Source: Macrolepiota albuminosa (lineage: Eukaryota > Basidiomycota > Agaricomycetes > Agaricales > Agaricaceae). Taken from it: a stretch of DNA of 64,000 nucleotides. Positions 1 to 10,765 of this stretch are shown piece by piece (positions within the stretch are counted from its first letter, which is position 1; every line of letters starts with the position of its first letter). The DNA lies in NCBI GenBank assembly GCA_027475525.1, contig JAMWFC010000122.1:186001-250000 (forward strand), written 5' to 3'. The position numbers and the translations under genes are program-made. The notes under the pieces were generated by a model, which saw nothing but the letters and a program-made list of their open reading frames with translations, was not told where the DNA came from and did no database searches.

Positions 1-1480
1 ATTCAACTTGAGTCACTTCATCTGTCTTCTCTGAGTATACATGGTTTCATAAAGGACCGAGATAACGTTAATGATAACGATAAGGTGGCGATTAAATCTC
101 CCTCATATCACCGCCTCGCTATATCGATTGCGCCGCGTTTGCACTCCATGTTGACTTTCAGCTTTTACTTCTCAAGAAGACCAGACAGATGGCGAGGTCT
201 GCTGGCTTTTGCTTTGATTGTCAACAAGAGTTAAGTTTTCAAATTGCCACGAAGCTAGTCAATCCCTTGTGGAATCGTGCCTGAGCTCGTGTTTGTGCCG
301 AAGAACTGCAAGCAAATTTTCCCATATGCACGACGTAGTGGGAACCCAGTGACCGGTTTGGGCTGACGATCTCTTTGAAACAATTTGTCTAAGTAGTACC
401 CGCGTGGATGGAGCGACTGTAGCGTTGCCGCAATGCAATGGCATAATGAATATAATATGTTCCTTTCTTGCGATTGTGGGATAACCACGCACGTTACATA
501 ATAGATATCAGAAGTGAATGCACGAGGGAAATGGAACTAGGATTTTCCGTATTGTATGAATGGAGACCCTATAGTAACAATCATCGGCCTGCAATGATTA
601 GAGTTTGGAAGAGATGAGGTAAAGGGATGAACCAGGCCCAGAGGGATTGGTTACGGCTGTGTCCACACTTGCCGCAGCCTCTCTAGCGATAGTCATGGAC
701 TAACATTCAAGGGCAAGATTTCGGGACACGAGCGGGACAACAGAGAATATACTTATGATACATATTCAAGTCATTCTTGAGGCTCACCATTCAAGAAGCA
801 ACAAACGAAGAAGGAGAATTCAGGAATACAAAGGATGACGAAACATCCCCTTTCAACTACGTTCATTCCTGCCTCAATTGATTTGAATAAGTCAACATAA
901 TGTGCTAATGTAGACTGATCTGACCAGGTGGTCCTACATATGCATAAATGACTCCGTGACCAAGTGTGACCATAGTCAAAGATGCAAGTTTTTTTGATCG
1001 AGGATTGGCTCTTCATTCATGCGACTAGAAATAGCTCGTCCGAAGCCCGATACGGGGGGCTCTTGGGCTAGAAGGACGTGAAGTATTTCTTACCTATGTC
1101 GCGCTCTTCAATAATAATGCCGCGGATACCGAGCAATCGAAGGACATACATACGACGTGGTGCCACCCATCAACCAAATTGACAAAAATGATGGATAGAC
1201 GTTCCGTTGGTGATGGGGAGTTGTTAAGCGAGTCGAGCCCACCGCATGGAGCGAATATCATGTGGCATGGTACATAGACCAACAGGTTCTCCATTACACT
1301 TTAGCCATACCATGTTTTGTAAAGCGAGTAAGAGTTCGAAAGCGATCGCGGCATGACTTAGCCAGAATCGAGTTGAATACTTGTGATCAACAATCTTATA
1401 CGACATACGCGTACCGATATTGAGGGACTGATCGAACTTCCACGAAAATCAAGCCAGGCTGAACTAAGCCGCCCCTAAAA
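1..1480. other. Intergenic region, no supported gene
   Basis: I see no convincing coding signal on either strand in this stretch. The open frames are short, carry no recognisable motif and do not extend through plausible splice sites. Its right end is the promoter region of the transporter gene that starts at 1550. Confidence 0.6.
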
Positions 1481-1482
1481 TC

Positions 1483-1490
1483 TATATAAA
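1483..1490 (+). promoter_or_regulatory. TATA box of the transporter gene
   Basis: A TATATAAA element sits about 60 bp upstream of the ATG at 1550, a usual distance for a highly transcribed fungal gene with a short leader. Seen directly; its role is inferred from position. Confidence 0.6.
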
Positions 1491-1549
1491 GAGTTCCTGC
1501 CCAGGGACACACTCAACATTTCTGGATCCACCTCCCCTCAGTGCATACC

Positions 1550-2580
1550 ATGTCAGGAACCGACATTGAGAAGGCCTCCCTGGGGGCAACTGACACTGAA
1601 CGTGCGCTCAAAACAGCCCCCCGCCCGCGTACCGCCAATCCCGCAACGCTGTAAGTCACCCTGTCGTTCGTTCTACAGTGGACTAAGGCAAACCCGACAG
1701 TGGCTTGTTCTCCTTCGCATCGACCACCTTCGTGTTGTCTATGTACAACGCTACCACTCGCGGCATCCACCATCCTAATGTCGTCGTCGGCATGGCAGTT
1801 TTCTGCGGTGGCCTCGCTCAGCTTCTCGCTGGCATGTGGGAGTTCCCCACTGGTAATGCCTTTGGTGCAGCGGGTAAGTATCTCATTTCTCATTTCTTCT
1901 TTCTTCCTGTCCGTCGAATTTGGCCATCCTTTCTCCCAATGTCGCGACGTCGTCCTCATCGCTGGCATGGACGACGATTCACAGGGTTTTCCAATCACTC
2001 GATCAATTGATCTTCTGTTGGGCTTTTGTTTTATCCACTGTTTTCTTTTCCCTTCCCACGGCTAACAAGATACAACAAAGCTTTCTCTTCTTATGGCGCC
2101 TTCTGGATGTCCTACGCGACTATCTTGATACCAAGCAGTGGTATTGCCGCAGCGTACGGTGACAATGCGTCTGAGCTCTCCAGCGCCCTTGGTATCTTCC
2201 TAATATGCTGGATGTTGGTTACATTCTTCTTCTTGTGCGTAATTTTTTTCCGTCTTTAGGAATAATATCCATTGATTCGTTTTCTTAGCGTCGTCTCCCT
2301 CGGCAAGAACATCGCTTTCATCGCCCTTTTTGGTTTCCTGACGGTCACGTTTGCCTGTCTGGCTGGTGGTGAGCTCGGTGCTAGCGTTGCGTACGTCTTT
2401 TCCTCCGTCTTATACCTCTAGTACCTTATGCCGTCTCGTAGATCGACCAAGGCTGGCGGTATTCTCGGTGTCATCACTGCCTTTGTTGCGTACTACATTG
2501 GTGTCTCCGAGCTCCTCGAAACTGAGGCTCACCCTCCTTTCCGTCTACCCATGGGCCACCTGCACCGCAAGAAGGATTAA
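1550..2580 (+). CDS. GPR1/FUN34/YaaH (AceTr) family acetate/ammonium transporter
   Basis: Predicted plasma-membrane transporter of the Ato/Ady2/AcpA family, which moves acetate and related monocarboxylates and has been linked to ammonium export. My spliced model has five exons (1550-1650, 1701-1873, 2081-2234, 2289-2390, 2442-2580), is in frame throughout and gives 222 residues, a normal length for the family. Family marks are the N-terminal NPATLGLFSFASTTF stretch just before the first membrane segment, the FSSYGAFW motif, and about six hydrophobic segments including VVSLGKNIAFIALFGF and AGGILGVITAFVAYY. Introns begin with GTAAGT, GTGCGT or GTACGT, and intron 2 has a CTAAC branch site. The start codon lies about 60 bp after a TATA box. 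It converges with the acetyltransferase gene on the other strand. The substrate is inferred from the family only. Confidence 0.93.
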
Positions 2581-3094
2581 AGCCCACAACAACTGCTGAT
2601 AGTTGTGTTGGACTGTGTTGTGTTCCTCGCTTATTTGCCAAGTAATCCGTACATTTACTTGATGTTTTTTTGGATGATACCCGATTGATATTGTCTGTCG
2701 TTACTTATGTATGTAAACTTCACTAATGGTGAATCATGTGAGACAAGTTTTCAAGGATATTGGCGTGACGGCTGGTTAGTTGAATTGAGAGTCATGCAGA
2801 TCAACGCCACCAGCGTTCGGACTACAAACTCTTAAAGATAGTATCGCCCGACAAACGCGTTAACAGGTAGATTCTGAAAGATGTATATCAGATTCTCTGA
2901 AAACCATCAATTTTACGTGTTGTCGAAGGCTTGCACATGTGTCCATCTGACAAAACGTATGGCATCAAGTCCAACAGCAAAAGATTTACGATGTAATGCT
3001 CTTGACGTTTCACTGATGGAAAGTGAACTTGATTTCCCCATCGGAGGCGCTGTGGCTGGAAGATGATATCAATACATGTCCCACAGAAGCGATA
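2581..3094. other. Shared 3' intergenic region of convergent genes
   Basis: This lies between the stop of the transporter gene and the stop of the NAT9-like gene. It should contain both 3' untranslated regions and poly(A) sites. I see no gene in it. Confidence 0.6.
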
Positions 3095-3960
3095 TTACAA
3101 ACTAGTCTTAAAGCGTAACTCCACCTCCTTAAATATTTCTACACGTCGAGCAATGCGAAAACCTAGCAACTCAAACAACCGTATGCTCGGTGCATTCGTG
3201 TCACTGATTCGTGCCACAAGGTGTGAAGGAGAAATACCAAGACTCTTGGATCGAAGTGGAGGCGGCATCGAGCAAGGTTGAGAAGAATTGCTGAAGTAAG
3301 AAGTGGGATACCCAGTGGCGTACTCAAGCATCAGCTGAAGAGCTTCAAGAGCGAATCCTTTACGACGAAAGGCTGTTTCTACTCTGTATCAGTACCATAC
3401 ATAATAAGAGCCCTTTTAGCAAGAGCAAACTTACCAGCGATCATTATCTCCATTTCAGCTTCGAATTGCCCTGTGTCATCACTGCCTTGAGCATGATACT
3501 CGGACAAGGCTTCTGAGCCGATTGGTATGTCGCCCTTGAAAAACATATTCACATCGCCGATCAATGGCAATGCTTGAATCTCAGGGTTTGTAGGAGATAG
3601 TACTTGAGGAATGTCAGGTAGAAGCTGCTCTCCGGATGATGCTGTGCGCGACAAAACAATAAAAGTGAGCTTGTCGTCGTCTAAGCGCCACTTTTCTAAA
3701 TCTCATCAGCTTATGTTTAGGAAGAAGTATAAAAGTAGAAACGCACGCTGCATCTCGTACTCTTCTTGAAGAGTCAGTGGTTCACTTGCTGTCAACCGCT
3801 GTAGTTCCTCGTCCTGCATCCATGTGTGGTACTTCTACAGATCATGGATTACAGTCAAGTGGAGGTAGTAGTTCAGAAAACTGACTGGAACATGTTCGGG
3901 AAGATACGGGACCAATAACACCTTTGAACCAATCAATACTGTGGACTCGTTTGCCTTCAT
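3095..3960 (-). CDS. NAT9-like GNAT N-acetyltransferase
   Basis: Predicted N-acetyltransferase of the NAT9 branch of the GNAT fold, which uses acetyl-CoA; metazoan NAT9 is linked to microtubule stability. The spliced model on the minus strand (3960-3886, 3834-3747, 3695-3435, 3378-3095) is in frame and gives 235 residues. The order of family blocks is right: N-terminal [20 protein letters not shown], then [20 protein letters not shown], then [43 protein letters not shown] with the acetyl-CoA-binding R-R-K-G turn, and the C-terminal [20 protein letters not shown]. About 22 extra residues before [10 protein letters not shown] could be a retained in-frame intron, since they start with GTATCC on the coding strand. 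It is probably a functional host gene. Confidence 0.88.
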
Positions 3961-4767
3961 TGGAAAATGCTCAAAAAAGTGCGTTCTTGTTGCACAGCAC
4001 TCTCACGTGACAAGTACCGATTGCCACGCTGTTTAGGCGCGCGCTCATCAAACTGAGCACTTGTACAATGCTGGCATATCCTTTTTACTCGGACCTCTCC
4101 AAACATACTGCGCCCTTTCTATACTCGTTTATAAAGATCTTCTTCATTGCTGTGGTTTATCCGAGAAGATGACGATGTCCGGCCACTTGTCCCGTAGACG
4201 CCATGACATGCTCTGATTTATAGTCGTTCTGCCTTGAGACCTGTCGTTTCTCAACTTGACTAGTTTGTGCGTCGCTACGGACAATGTCGAATAGCTTGTG
4301 TATCTGGATATGAAAACTTTTTTAGTGTCCAAGATCACTTACCTCCATGCATCGCGACATTTCGGATCGCCGGTCCCGTGTACTGCCTTCCATTTTTTCT
4401 CATGTTCACAATAACCCGGTTTTGATTTGACGGTGGGCTTACAACCTAAAGATAAAGGAACGAAAGCTCAAGGTGAAGCCGAAGTACTTAGCTGGAACAT
4501 GCCGCAACATGCCTGTGAAGGTCACAAGGGCACTACAGCATTCTATTTATATACGTAACCCATGAGCTACAGCTAACTTCCTATCGCTGCCAGGCCTCCA
4601 AAGCGTGTCCTCAAGGTACCTTGTTCAGCGCTGCCGCCACTTTTGGAAAGGTTTCTGCTTCTTTTCTGAAGTTGTCTCTCGTCCTTGTTCAAGCGACAGC
4701 ACACTGTGACTTAACCACCACAAAAATTTTTCACAAAGGGAACAACCAACGGTTGGGTAGATCAGAC
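3961..4767. other. Divergent promoter region, possible tiny minus-strand gene
   Basis: This separates the NAT9-like gene from the WW-domain gene. On the minus strand a TATATAAA near 4545 is followed by an ATG at 4510 and by splice-like GTAC...TTTAG and GTAAGT...CCAG pairs, with an open stretch at 4144-4338. No combination of phases gave me one clean reading frame, so I do not call a gene. Confidence 0.35.
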
Positions 4768-7483
4768 ATGGGGCCAGAGGGAAGTACGCGGATATTTACC
4801 TCCCCATTGCTACCGACGGACAGATCACAATCTCGACAATCGAGTCGGCGTTCGATATCGGTACCATCCATGAGCTCGTCGAGCGGCATCTCCTTGAATG
4901 TCATTCCACCCGATGATGATGCCGCATCCATAACCAGCTCTCAATTTGAGAGGAGATCATCCAGAGGGGACTCAGTGACAATCCATTCGGGGAGCGACAT
5001 GTCCAGTCAGACTATCAGGGTGCTTTCATCTGGAGTGAACGCATCTCGAACTTCCTTCGTCCTACCAGCCTCACCTTCTCTTGTGCCAGGCCGCGATGAT
5101 TTCGGGTTTGGAGCGAGTCGGGACACAGGTTTCTCTCAGGGAATCTCAGGTTACATTTACCCCCTTTTGCCATACAAGGTACCCAGATACAAACGTAGGA
5201 GATTCATGTGAGTATTATCCACTCTTCGATTATCATATCGCTACACAACGAGCTTTGCAGTGAGGACAAATATGTGGAATTCGAGATTGCCGCGAACCGA
5301 GATGATTTTTCTCTGTGAGTATTCAGGCTCCAATCAATCGCTTCTTCTCAATTTTTCATCATGACAGAGGTGATCTTCCCAAGGGCTGGGAACAAGTAAC
5401 ACATCCTGAAGGCCAGCCATATTTCTACCACGCTGAGAAAGTCTGAAAGCTATATTTAGAGAAAAAGGCTAGTACTGACTCATCGTAGAAGATTATTACC
5501 GAATGTTGGATATGGGACCATCAAATGTTCATGATTCTCGACGATTTCATCAACCAATTCGAAGACTTCACTCGGTCGCGGAACTTAAGACAGCCTAGCG
5601 ATGTACATCTCCTGCTCGAGGTGAACATAGAGGATGAAGCGAATTGGTGTGGATATTACTACGTCAGTGCATTGACTCACAGCGTGTTCTGGTTGGAGCC
5701 TTTTGACATTTCGAATCACGTTTCCGAAGTCAGAGGAGATGTCTCATCGACACATATTAGTAAGAGATCTCTTCTTCTTACATATCAAGCTCATTTTCTT
5801 TGTAGAGTTGTATCTTGAGTACCAGTACTGGTAAGTATTTCATCATATTGTATTGAATGTCAGTAACTAGTGCCTCTTGAAATAAGGTTTCACTGGGATT
5901 TTTTCCCCAACATTAGCAATGCTACTGACGAAACCTACGACCTGGTAGCGAATACAATCGCCGACGCTCGTACAGGTACTTGATGATCAATTCTCAGGAA
6001 GTTTTGGAGTGGCTAATATTCGTTACCCCTAAGACGTACAAACCAGTCGGAATAGCACAGTCAACCTGAGTAAGGAGGAGCTCAAAGAGATGGCAGAAAT
6101 TGTGGAAGGGATGAAAAGCAAGTCTGCAGCCTTCTGAAACACTACTTGTTAGTAGTAATAACGTTTTCCCAGACCGCAAGGCTTCAGCCTCTCATTGGTG
6201 CCTCGGTTTGTTCCAGGTCTAGCTTGTTGACTATAGTTGACAATTTGTTCTCAGGACGTTTCATGCAAATGCTAAGTACGCTGACCTACGTAGTAAATAA
6301 TATCAAATGCTGACGCAGTTTTAGTGAGAGACCGGTTCCTCAACTACCATGGACAGTATGGAGCACGTCTCGATGCTTCGTCGAGCATTCATAACGACGG
6401 GGTTCTTCGGCGAACGTTGCTCTTCAAAATATTTTCTCCGCTTCTGTTTTCCGCGCCGAATGTACATCTACAGAACCTGAACGAGTTATGGGTTGACAAA
6501 ATAACCCTCAAAGCGCGATGGGTTGGATTTTTCATTAAGATGAATAGTCAATGGGGAGAGCATATTGTTCATGTAGGGAGGTATTTCAGCAGAGCTTAAT
6601 ACAAGCTCACACAAAAGGAAGGCATCAATCCTGCTCAACGCAAACGTTGCGTTCCTCGCAATCCCATCAATAGATCCTTCGAATAATGGTACTTTGAAAA
6701 GCACTCGCACCCCAGCTCAGATTGCCTCCTATCTTTCCATTGTGTCAAGCTTTGCGAGCATGTTACTTGCACTTATGCTAGTCCGACAACACAAAGCAAA
6801 AGAACGCGACTCTCTGGACGTTAGTGAATACGTAAGTCTCATCTTGATTCGTTAGCTTGTGTTACCATAGCTTTCTCTCTCATTTTAGCATACTTATGTG
6901 AGCGCACATGCCAACTCGAAATACGGCTTCGAAGGATTGGCCATTGTGTACAGCTTACCATACGCTTTGCTCACATGGGGGTATGTTCTTTTATCTTGTA
7001 TGTCTGCATGCTCATGTGTTACATTTGTGCATCAGCATGGCGACTTTCCTTGCAGCATTCCTGCTTATGTGCTTCGTTCGAGCCACAGTAGTTGTGCGCC
7101 TTATTGTCGCAGTTTCCACCGCGCTTATCCTCGGACTCATCCTGTGGTGTATCTGGACGTTTTGGGAAGAAACAGGTGTACATTGGAGGAAAAGTATCAA
7201 CGCTCTGCAGAGTTGGTTGACAGAAAAGATCAGTGGGAAGGACTTGCCAACGTCACAGCAAGGCGATCATCAATACGATACTGAGTCGAAGCATGATAAC
7301 AACGAGATGAATGACAATGGAACTGATCATGGCTATGGCACTAGTTCGACGGAACAGTATGTCGGCCACGGAGATGCATTGTACTCATGGCCAACATGCA
7401 TCAAGTACTGGTGGCGGGATCGGCGGAGTGCAATGCTGAAAGGCGAGTCACAGCTGTCACGCGAGAACAACTCGCATGCATGA
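4768..7483 (+). CDS. WW-domain protein with C-terminal membrane segments (mushroom-expanded family)
   Basis: My model has 13 exons, with introns of roughly 40-60 bp, and encodes 702 residues, all in frame. The N-terminus (about residues 1-145) is Ser/Arg-rich and low complexity. A WW-type segment follows, with GDLPKGWEQVTHPEGQPYFY giving the first W and the G-x-P-Y-F-Y strand. The middle holds the conserved blocks CGYYYVSALTHSVFWLEPFD, YLEYQYWFHWDFFP, RFLNYHGQYGARLD and LLFKIFSPLLFSAP, typical of a large Agaricomycete family of unknown role. The C-terminal part has at least three hydrophobic segments, including ASYLSIVSSFASMLLALMLV and VRLIVAVSTALILGLILWCI, followed by a charged cytosol-like tail. 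WW domains bind proline-rich peptides; membrane tethering suggests a scaffold or signalling role, but the function is unknown. The start was chosen as the first ATG in frame with the spliced model; an upstream extension is possible. Confidence 0.8.
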
Positions 7484-7880
7484 TTCTGGAAGTTCCAACT
7501 AGATTGTTGACTATACACCTGCTGTATGGGGTCCACTCGCGAGATCGCATACTGTCATGCGTCACGATGTGCAAAGGGTTGCTATGTGCAAAATACATTA
7601 CTGAACTTGTTCTGCTCACCTGCTGGGTCTGGCAAAAAATCTGTAGATATCTATAGTATATATCAAGACTTCCCTGTACTTTTGAAACCAAGATGTAAAA
7701 ATGTCAGAGGCATGAAAGTGTGAAATCAGAGCCAGTTTTGTCACTTACTGGAGCTTGGTCAGATGAATCAAGATGGAATATACAAAATCTGAGTATACAA
7801 AACTTGAAAGCTCATAAAGGTGGTTATCTTTCTGTGCAATGAAAGAGAGCATGACAACTAGGGAGCCATTGAAGCTCCAC
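7484..7880. other. 3' flank of the WW gene, no gene seen
   Basis: The sequence becomes AT-rich and poor in CpG toward the pogo relic. No coding or repeat structure is convincing here. Confidence 0.5.
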
Positions 7881-7882
7881 AT

Positions 7883-9410
7883 ATGGCTGGGCCAACATGC
7901 TCACTAATTTGGCACATCCACCTTTTTTTATTCAACTTTGCAGAAATGGTTCGTGCTGCTGTTCACAGCAAATCTGTTAACTTGGTCACTGAGGCTCTCA
8001 TACAAAAGGCCTGTAAAGACTCAGAAAATGAAGTGTTCTCATCTGTTACTAGTGCAGCTCAACATTATAAAGTACCCTATCACACTCTATGGCATCAATA
8101 CAATGGCTGCACAGCATCTAAAATCAAAGCACACAAATACCAACTTCTTTTGACCCCTGCACAGGAGGAAACACTTGTTGACTAGATCAAATACCTTGGA
8201 ATGACAGGCCACCCAGTCAGCAAAAAAACTCTTTGTCCTAAAGTGAAAGCCCTTCTTCCAGACACTTGGCAATGGCCCATCTCAAAATCATGGAGTCAAA
8301 GATTCATTGGCTGCCATTCCAAAATCAAGTTAGGATAAGGTAGTGGACTTGATCCAAAGTAAGCACAAGCATTTAATTTCACAACAGTTCACAACCATTT
8401 TCAGCAGCTGAGAGAACATATGAAGGAGCACAACATACCTTGGAAGAATGTCTACAATATGGATGAAAAGGGCATACAGATGGGAGGAAGCCAAAAAGGA
8501 AAAGCTGAGAAGTTTCTCTTTGATATTGTGGACAAGTCACAATACTGGCTGAAAAGTGATAATCTTCAGTTGATCACTATTATTGAAGAGGTCTGTGCAG
8601 ATGGAATTCACATAATTAATCCATGTTTTGTCTTTCCAGGAAATTCTACTGTGTATGAGGAATGGTTATTGAAACCTGGTGTGTTGTAAGTCAAAATTGT
8701 CATAATCTTTCAGCTTGTTGAATTCACAGATGTTTCCCAGAATTGCAACATCTGAGAATGGATGGACAGATGACTATATTGGCCAAAAATGGCTTGAAAA
8801 ACAATTTATTCCTGGAGCTCAGGCAAGAAACACATCAGGGAAGTCTATTCTCTTGATATACAATGGACATAGGTCATATACCACACTCAAAATAATCCAA
8901 GTGGCCTGAGCAAATGATATCCACCTTTTTTGCCTTCCTCCCCATATAACCCATCACCTTCAGCCACTAGATGTTGGTGTCTTTTCTCCTCTTGCTACAG
9001 CTTGGTTGGAATGCTATGCCATGGTACTAGAGGATACTGGTGAGGGTATGGAGCTTCAATATGTTGTTGAAGAGTATATGAAGGCATGTGAGAAACCCTT
9101 CAAAAAGGAAACAATTATCAAGACATGGCAAAAGGCAGGCATTAAACCTGAACAAACAGACTCCTTTTGCAAGTCAGACATTACTCCAGAAATCTTTACT
9201 GAGAAGGATTTTGCACCAAGTCATTCTTCTTCAACAAAGACTCACAGCATCTGCCAATCTACCAGGCTACCTTGAGCACTGAATGCTTCCTCAGATGACT
9301 TTATTCCAGTGGACACTCCATATAATGAAATCAAAGCCAAAAGTAATGGCAACAAGAGCAAAAGCAAGGAGAGTAGTGGCAAAAATGAAAGTGATGAAGA
9401 GTAGGAAAGC
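7883..9410 (+). pseudogene. Decayed pogo/Tigger-type DDE transposase
   Basis: The broken frames read in order as one pogo-like transposase. An N-terminal helix-turn-helix comes first (SSVTSAAQHYKVPYHTLWHQ, about 8035-8095), then a CENP-B-type DNA-binding part. The DDE core has NMDEKGIQMGG (about 8458), the second strand ILLIYNGHRSYT (about 8848) and PPHITHHLQPLDVGVF (about 8938). The family would have D at the second position, where this copy has N (LIYNGH). At least four in-frame stops are present, such as TAG in a place where TGG would fit after LVD, and TGA before ANDIHLF. Nearly all the damage fits C-to-T or G-to-A change, and the whole stretch is poor in CpG. The copy cannot be active. 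I could not define terminal inverted repeats. Confidence 0.8.
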
Positions 9411-9637
9411 TTAGGTTCAGACACTGAATCAAAGCATGCAAGCAATCAGTTTTTGCCTTGCTCATCATTGACTCCAACACTAGCTGGTTCCTACCATTGT
9501 ACACAGTCTATAAAACTCATTCCGAGGTCTACTTTAGTAGACTGAGGTTTTACTACCTGCTTTGGCGCGCATTTTGTCCTCGAAATTTGTGCCCCTCACG
9601 TGATCTCGGCAGTTGCCGTTCTCTTCCTCTACCGGCT
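9411..9637. other. Transition from relic DNA to CpG-containing DNA
   Basis: CpG-poor sequence gives way around 9550-9600 to sequence rich in CpG. No gene is visible. It may mark the left limit of the Helitron block, but no terminus motif could be fixed. Confidence 0.35.
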
Positions 9638-9877
9638 ATGTCCTCGATATTTGCTCCCTTTCGGCTATCTTTACCGGCTATTACTACCGGCTATTACTAC
9701 CATGTCCTCGATATTTGCTCCCTTTCGGCTATCTTTACCGGCTATTACTACCGGCTATTACTACCATGTCCTCAATATTTGCTCCCTTTCGGCTATCTTT
9801 ACCGGCTATTACTACCGGCTATTACTACCATGTCCTCGATATTTGCTCCCTTTCGGCTATCTCTACCGGCTATTATG
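9638..9877 (+). repeat. 64-bp tandem repeat, about 3.75 copies
   Basis: The units start at 9638, 9702, 9766 and 9830, so the period is exactly 64 bp. Each unit contains CGATATTTGCTCCCTTTCGG and two TACCGGCTATTAC sub-repeats of 13 bp, so it is a nested repeat. Copies differ by single bases (CGATAT against CAATAT). Long open frames across it are a by-product of the repeat and lack protein-like features. Confidence 0.9.
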
Positions 9878-10359
9878 TTCATCCTCATGTTGAAAAATCC
9901 TTGCGTTTTCTTTATATACACATATATATAATTTTCTTGTGTTGAGCGCATTATTGTGTTTATTTCACCAAGTCGATGGATTATATATACGAATGTGTTT
10001 TTTATTTTTATTTGTTTGTTTTGCTATCCTTTATCTTGATTTATTTTCATTTGTTTCCTGTTTGTATATTTTTATTGTGTATGTAATTTGTTATGTTTTC
10101 TGACGGATGTGAGAATGTTTCATTATTTCTTTGCTCCAGCAGTCGTTTACATCGTCGATAGATGAATCGTTATATTACGATAACATAATCTACCTACACT
10201 AGATAGGTAGTTATCGACTTGTCAGCAGGAATGAAATATTATTGAACTAATGAACTGGTGAACAACAAAAGTGAGGAAGTACAAAAGTGAATAAAATATG
10301 TACAAGTTGGGGTCGCGTCAAAAGAAAATAGAAATAAATTCCTGGCCGCTGGTTATGTA
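9878..10359. other. AT-rich spacer, no gene seen
   Basis: T-rich low-complexity sequence with TATATA and TTTATT runs. I find no coding signal on either strand. Confidence 0.5.
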
Positions 10360-10450
10360 AGTTGACATTATGTAAGTTGCTGCTCTGTAAGCTGTTGCTC
10401 CAGCTATGGTTTATGTAAGCTGTCGCTCCAGCTGCGGTTTATGTAAGCCT
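10360..10450 (+). repeat. Short run of the TTATGTAAGCTGTCGCTCCAGC minisatellite
   Basis: About three imperfect units of the roughly 30-bp motif TATGTAAGCTGTYGCTCCAG. The same motif forms a long run at 15,905-16,232 and appears reversed at 24,226-24,300, which ties these sites to one element. Confidence 0.75.
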
Positions 10451-10765
10451 TTGTGGTTGTTTGTTTGTGATGTTACATTTGCAGGCAAATGCAGTGTATT
10501 TGGTAATATGATGATGCGGGAATACTATAAAAGCAACTAAAACGAGAAGGATCGGTGGATGAGGGAGAAACAAAATACGGGTCCAGTGGACTCGTTAGGG
10601 AAGGAAGCAGGACAACAATATAGTCAGACCCAAGCAAGTGTCTGTGAATCGTAGTCAAAACTATATGCGATTGGCAAAGATCAACGAGGCCGTTATTGAC
10701 AATGTGACAAAGCGAATGTGATCCGAGTGTTGTGGTCGCAATTGAAGGCTTTTTGATCAATGTAA

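Noticed and set aside
1513..1998. A 161-codon open frame on the minus strand
   Set aside because: It overlaps the first exons and introns of the well-supported transporter gene and shows no motif or splice logic.
9458..9945. Overlapping open frames rich in repeated Tyr, Leu and Pro
   Set aside because: They are read-throughs of the 64-bp tandem repeat in all three frames.
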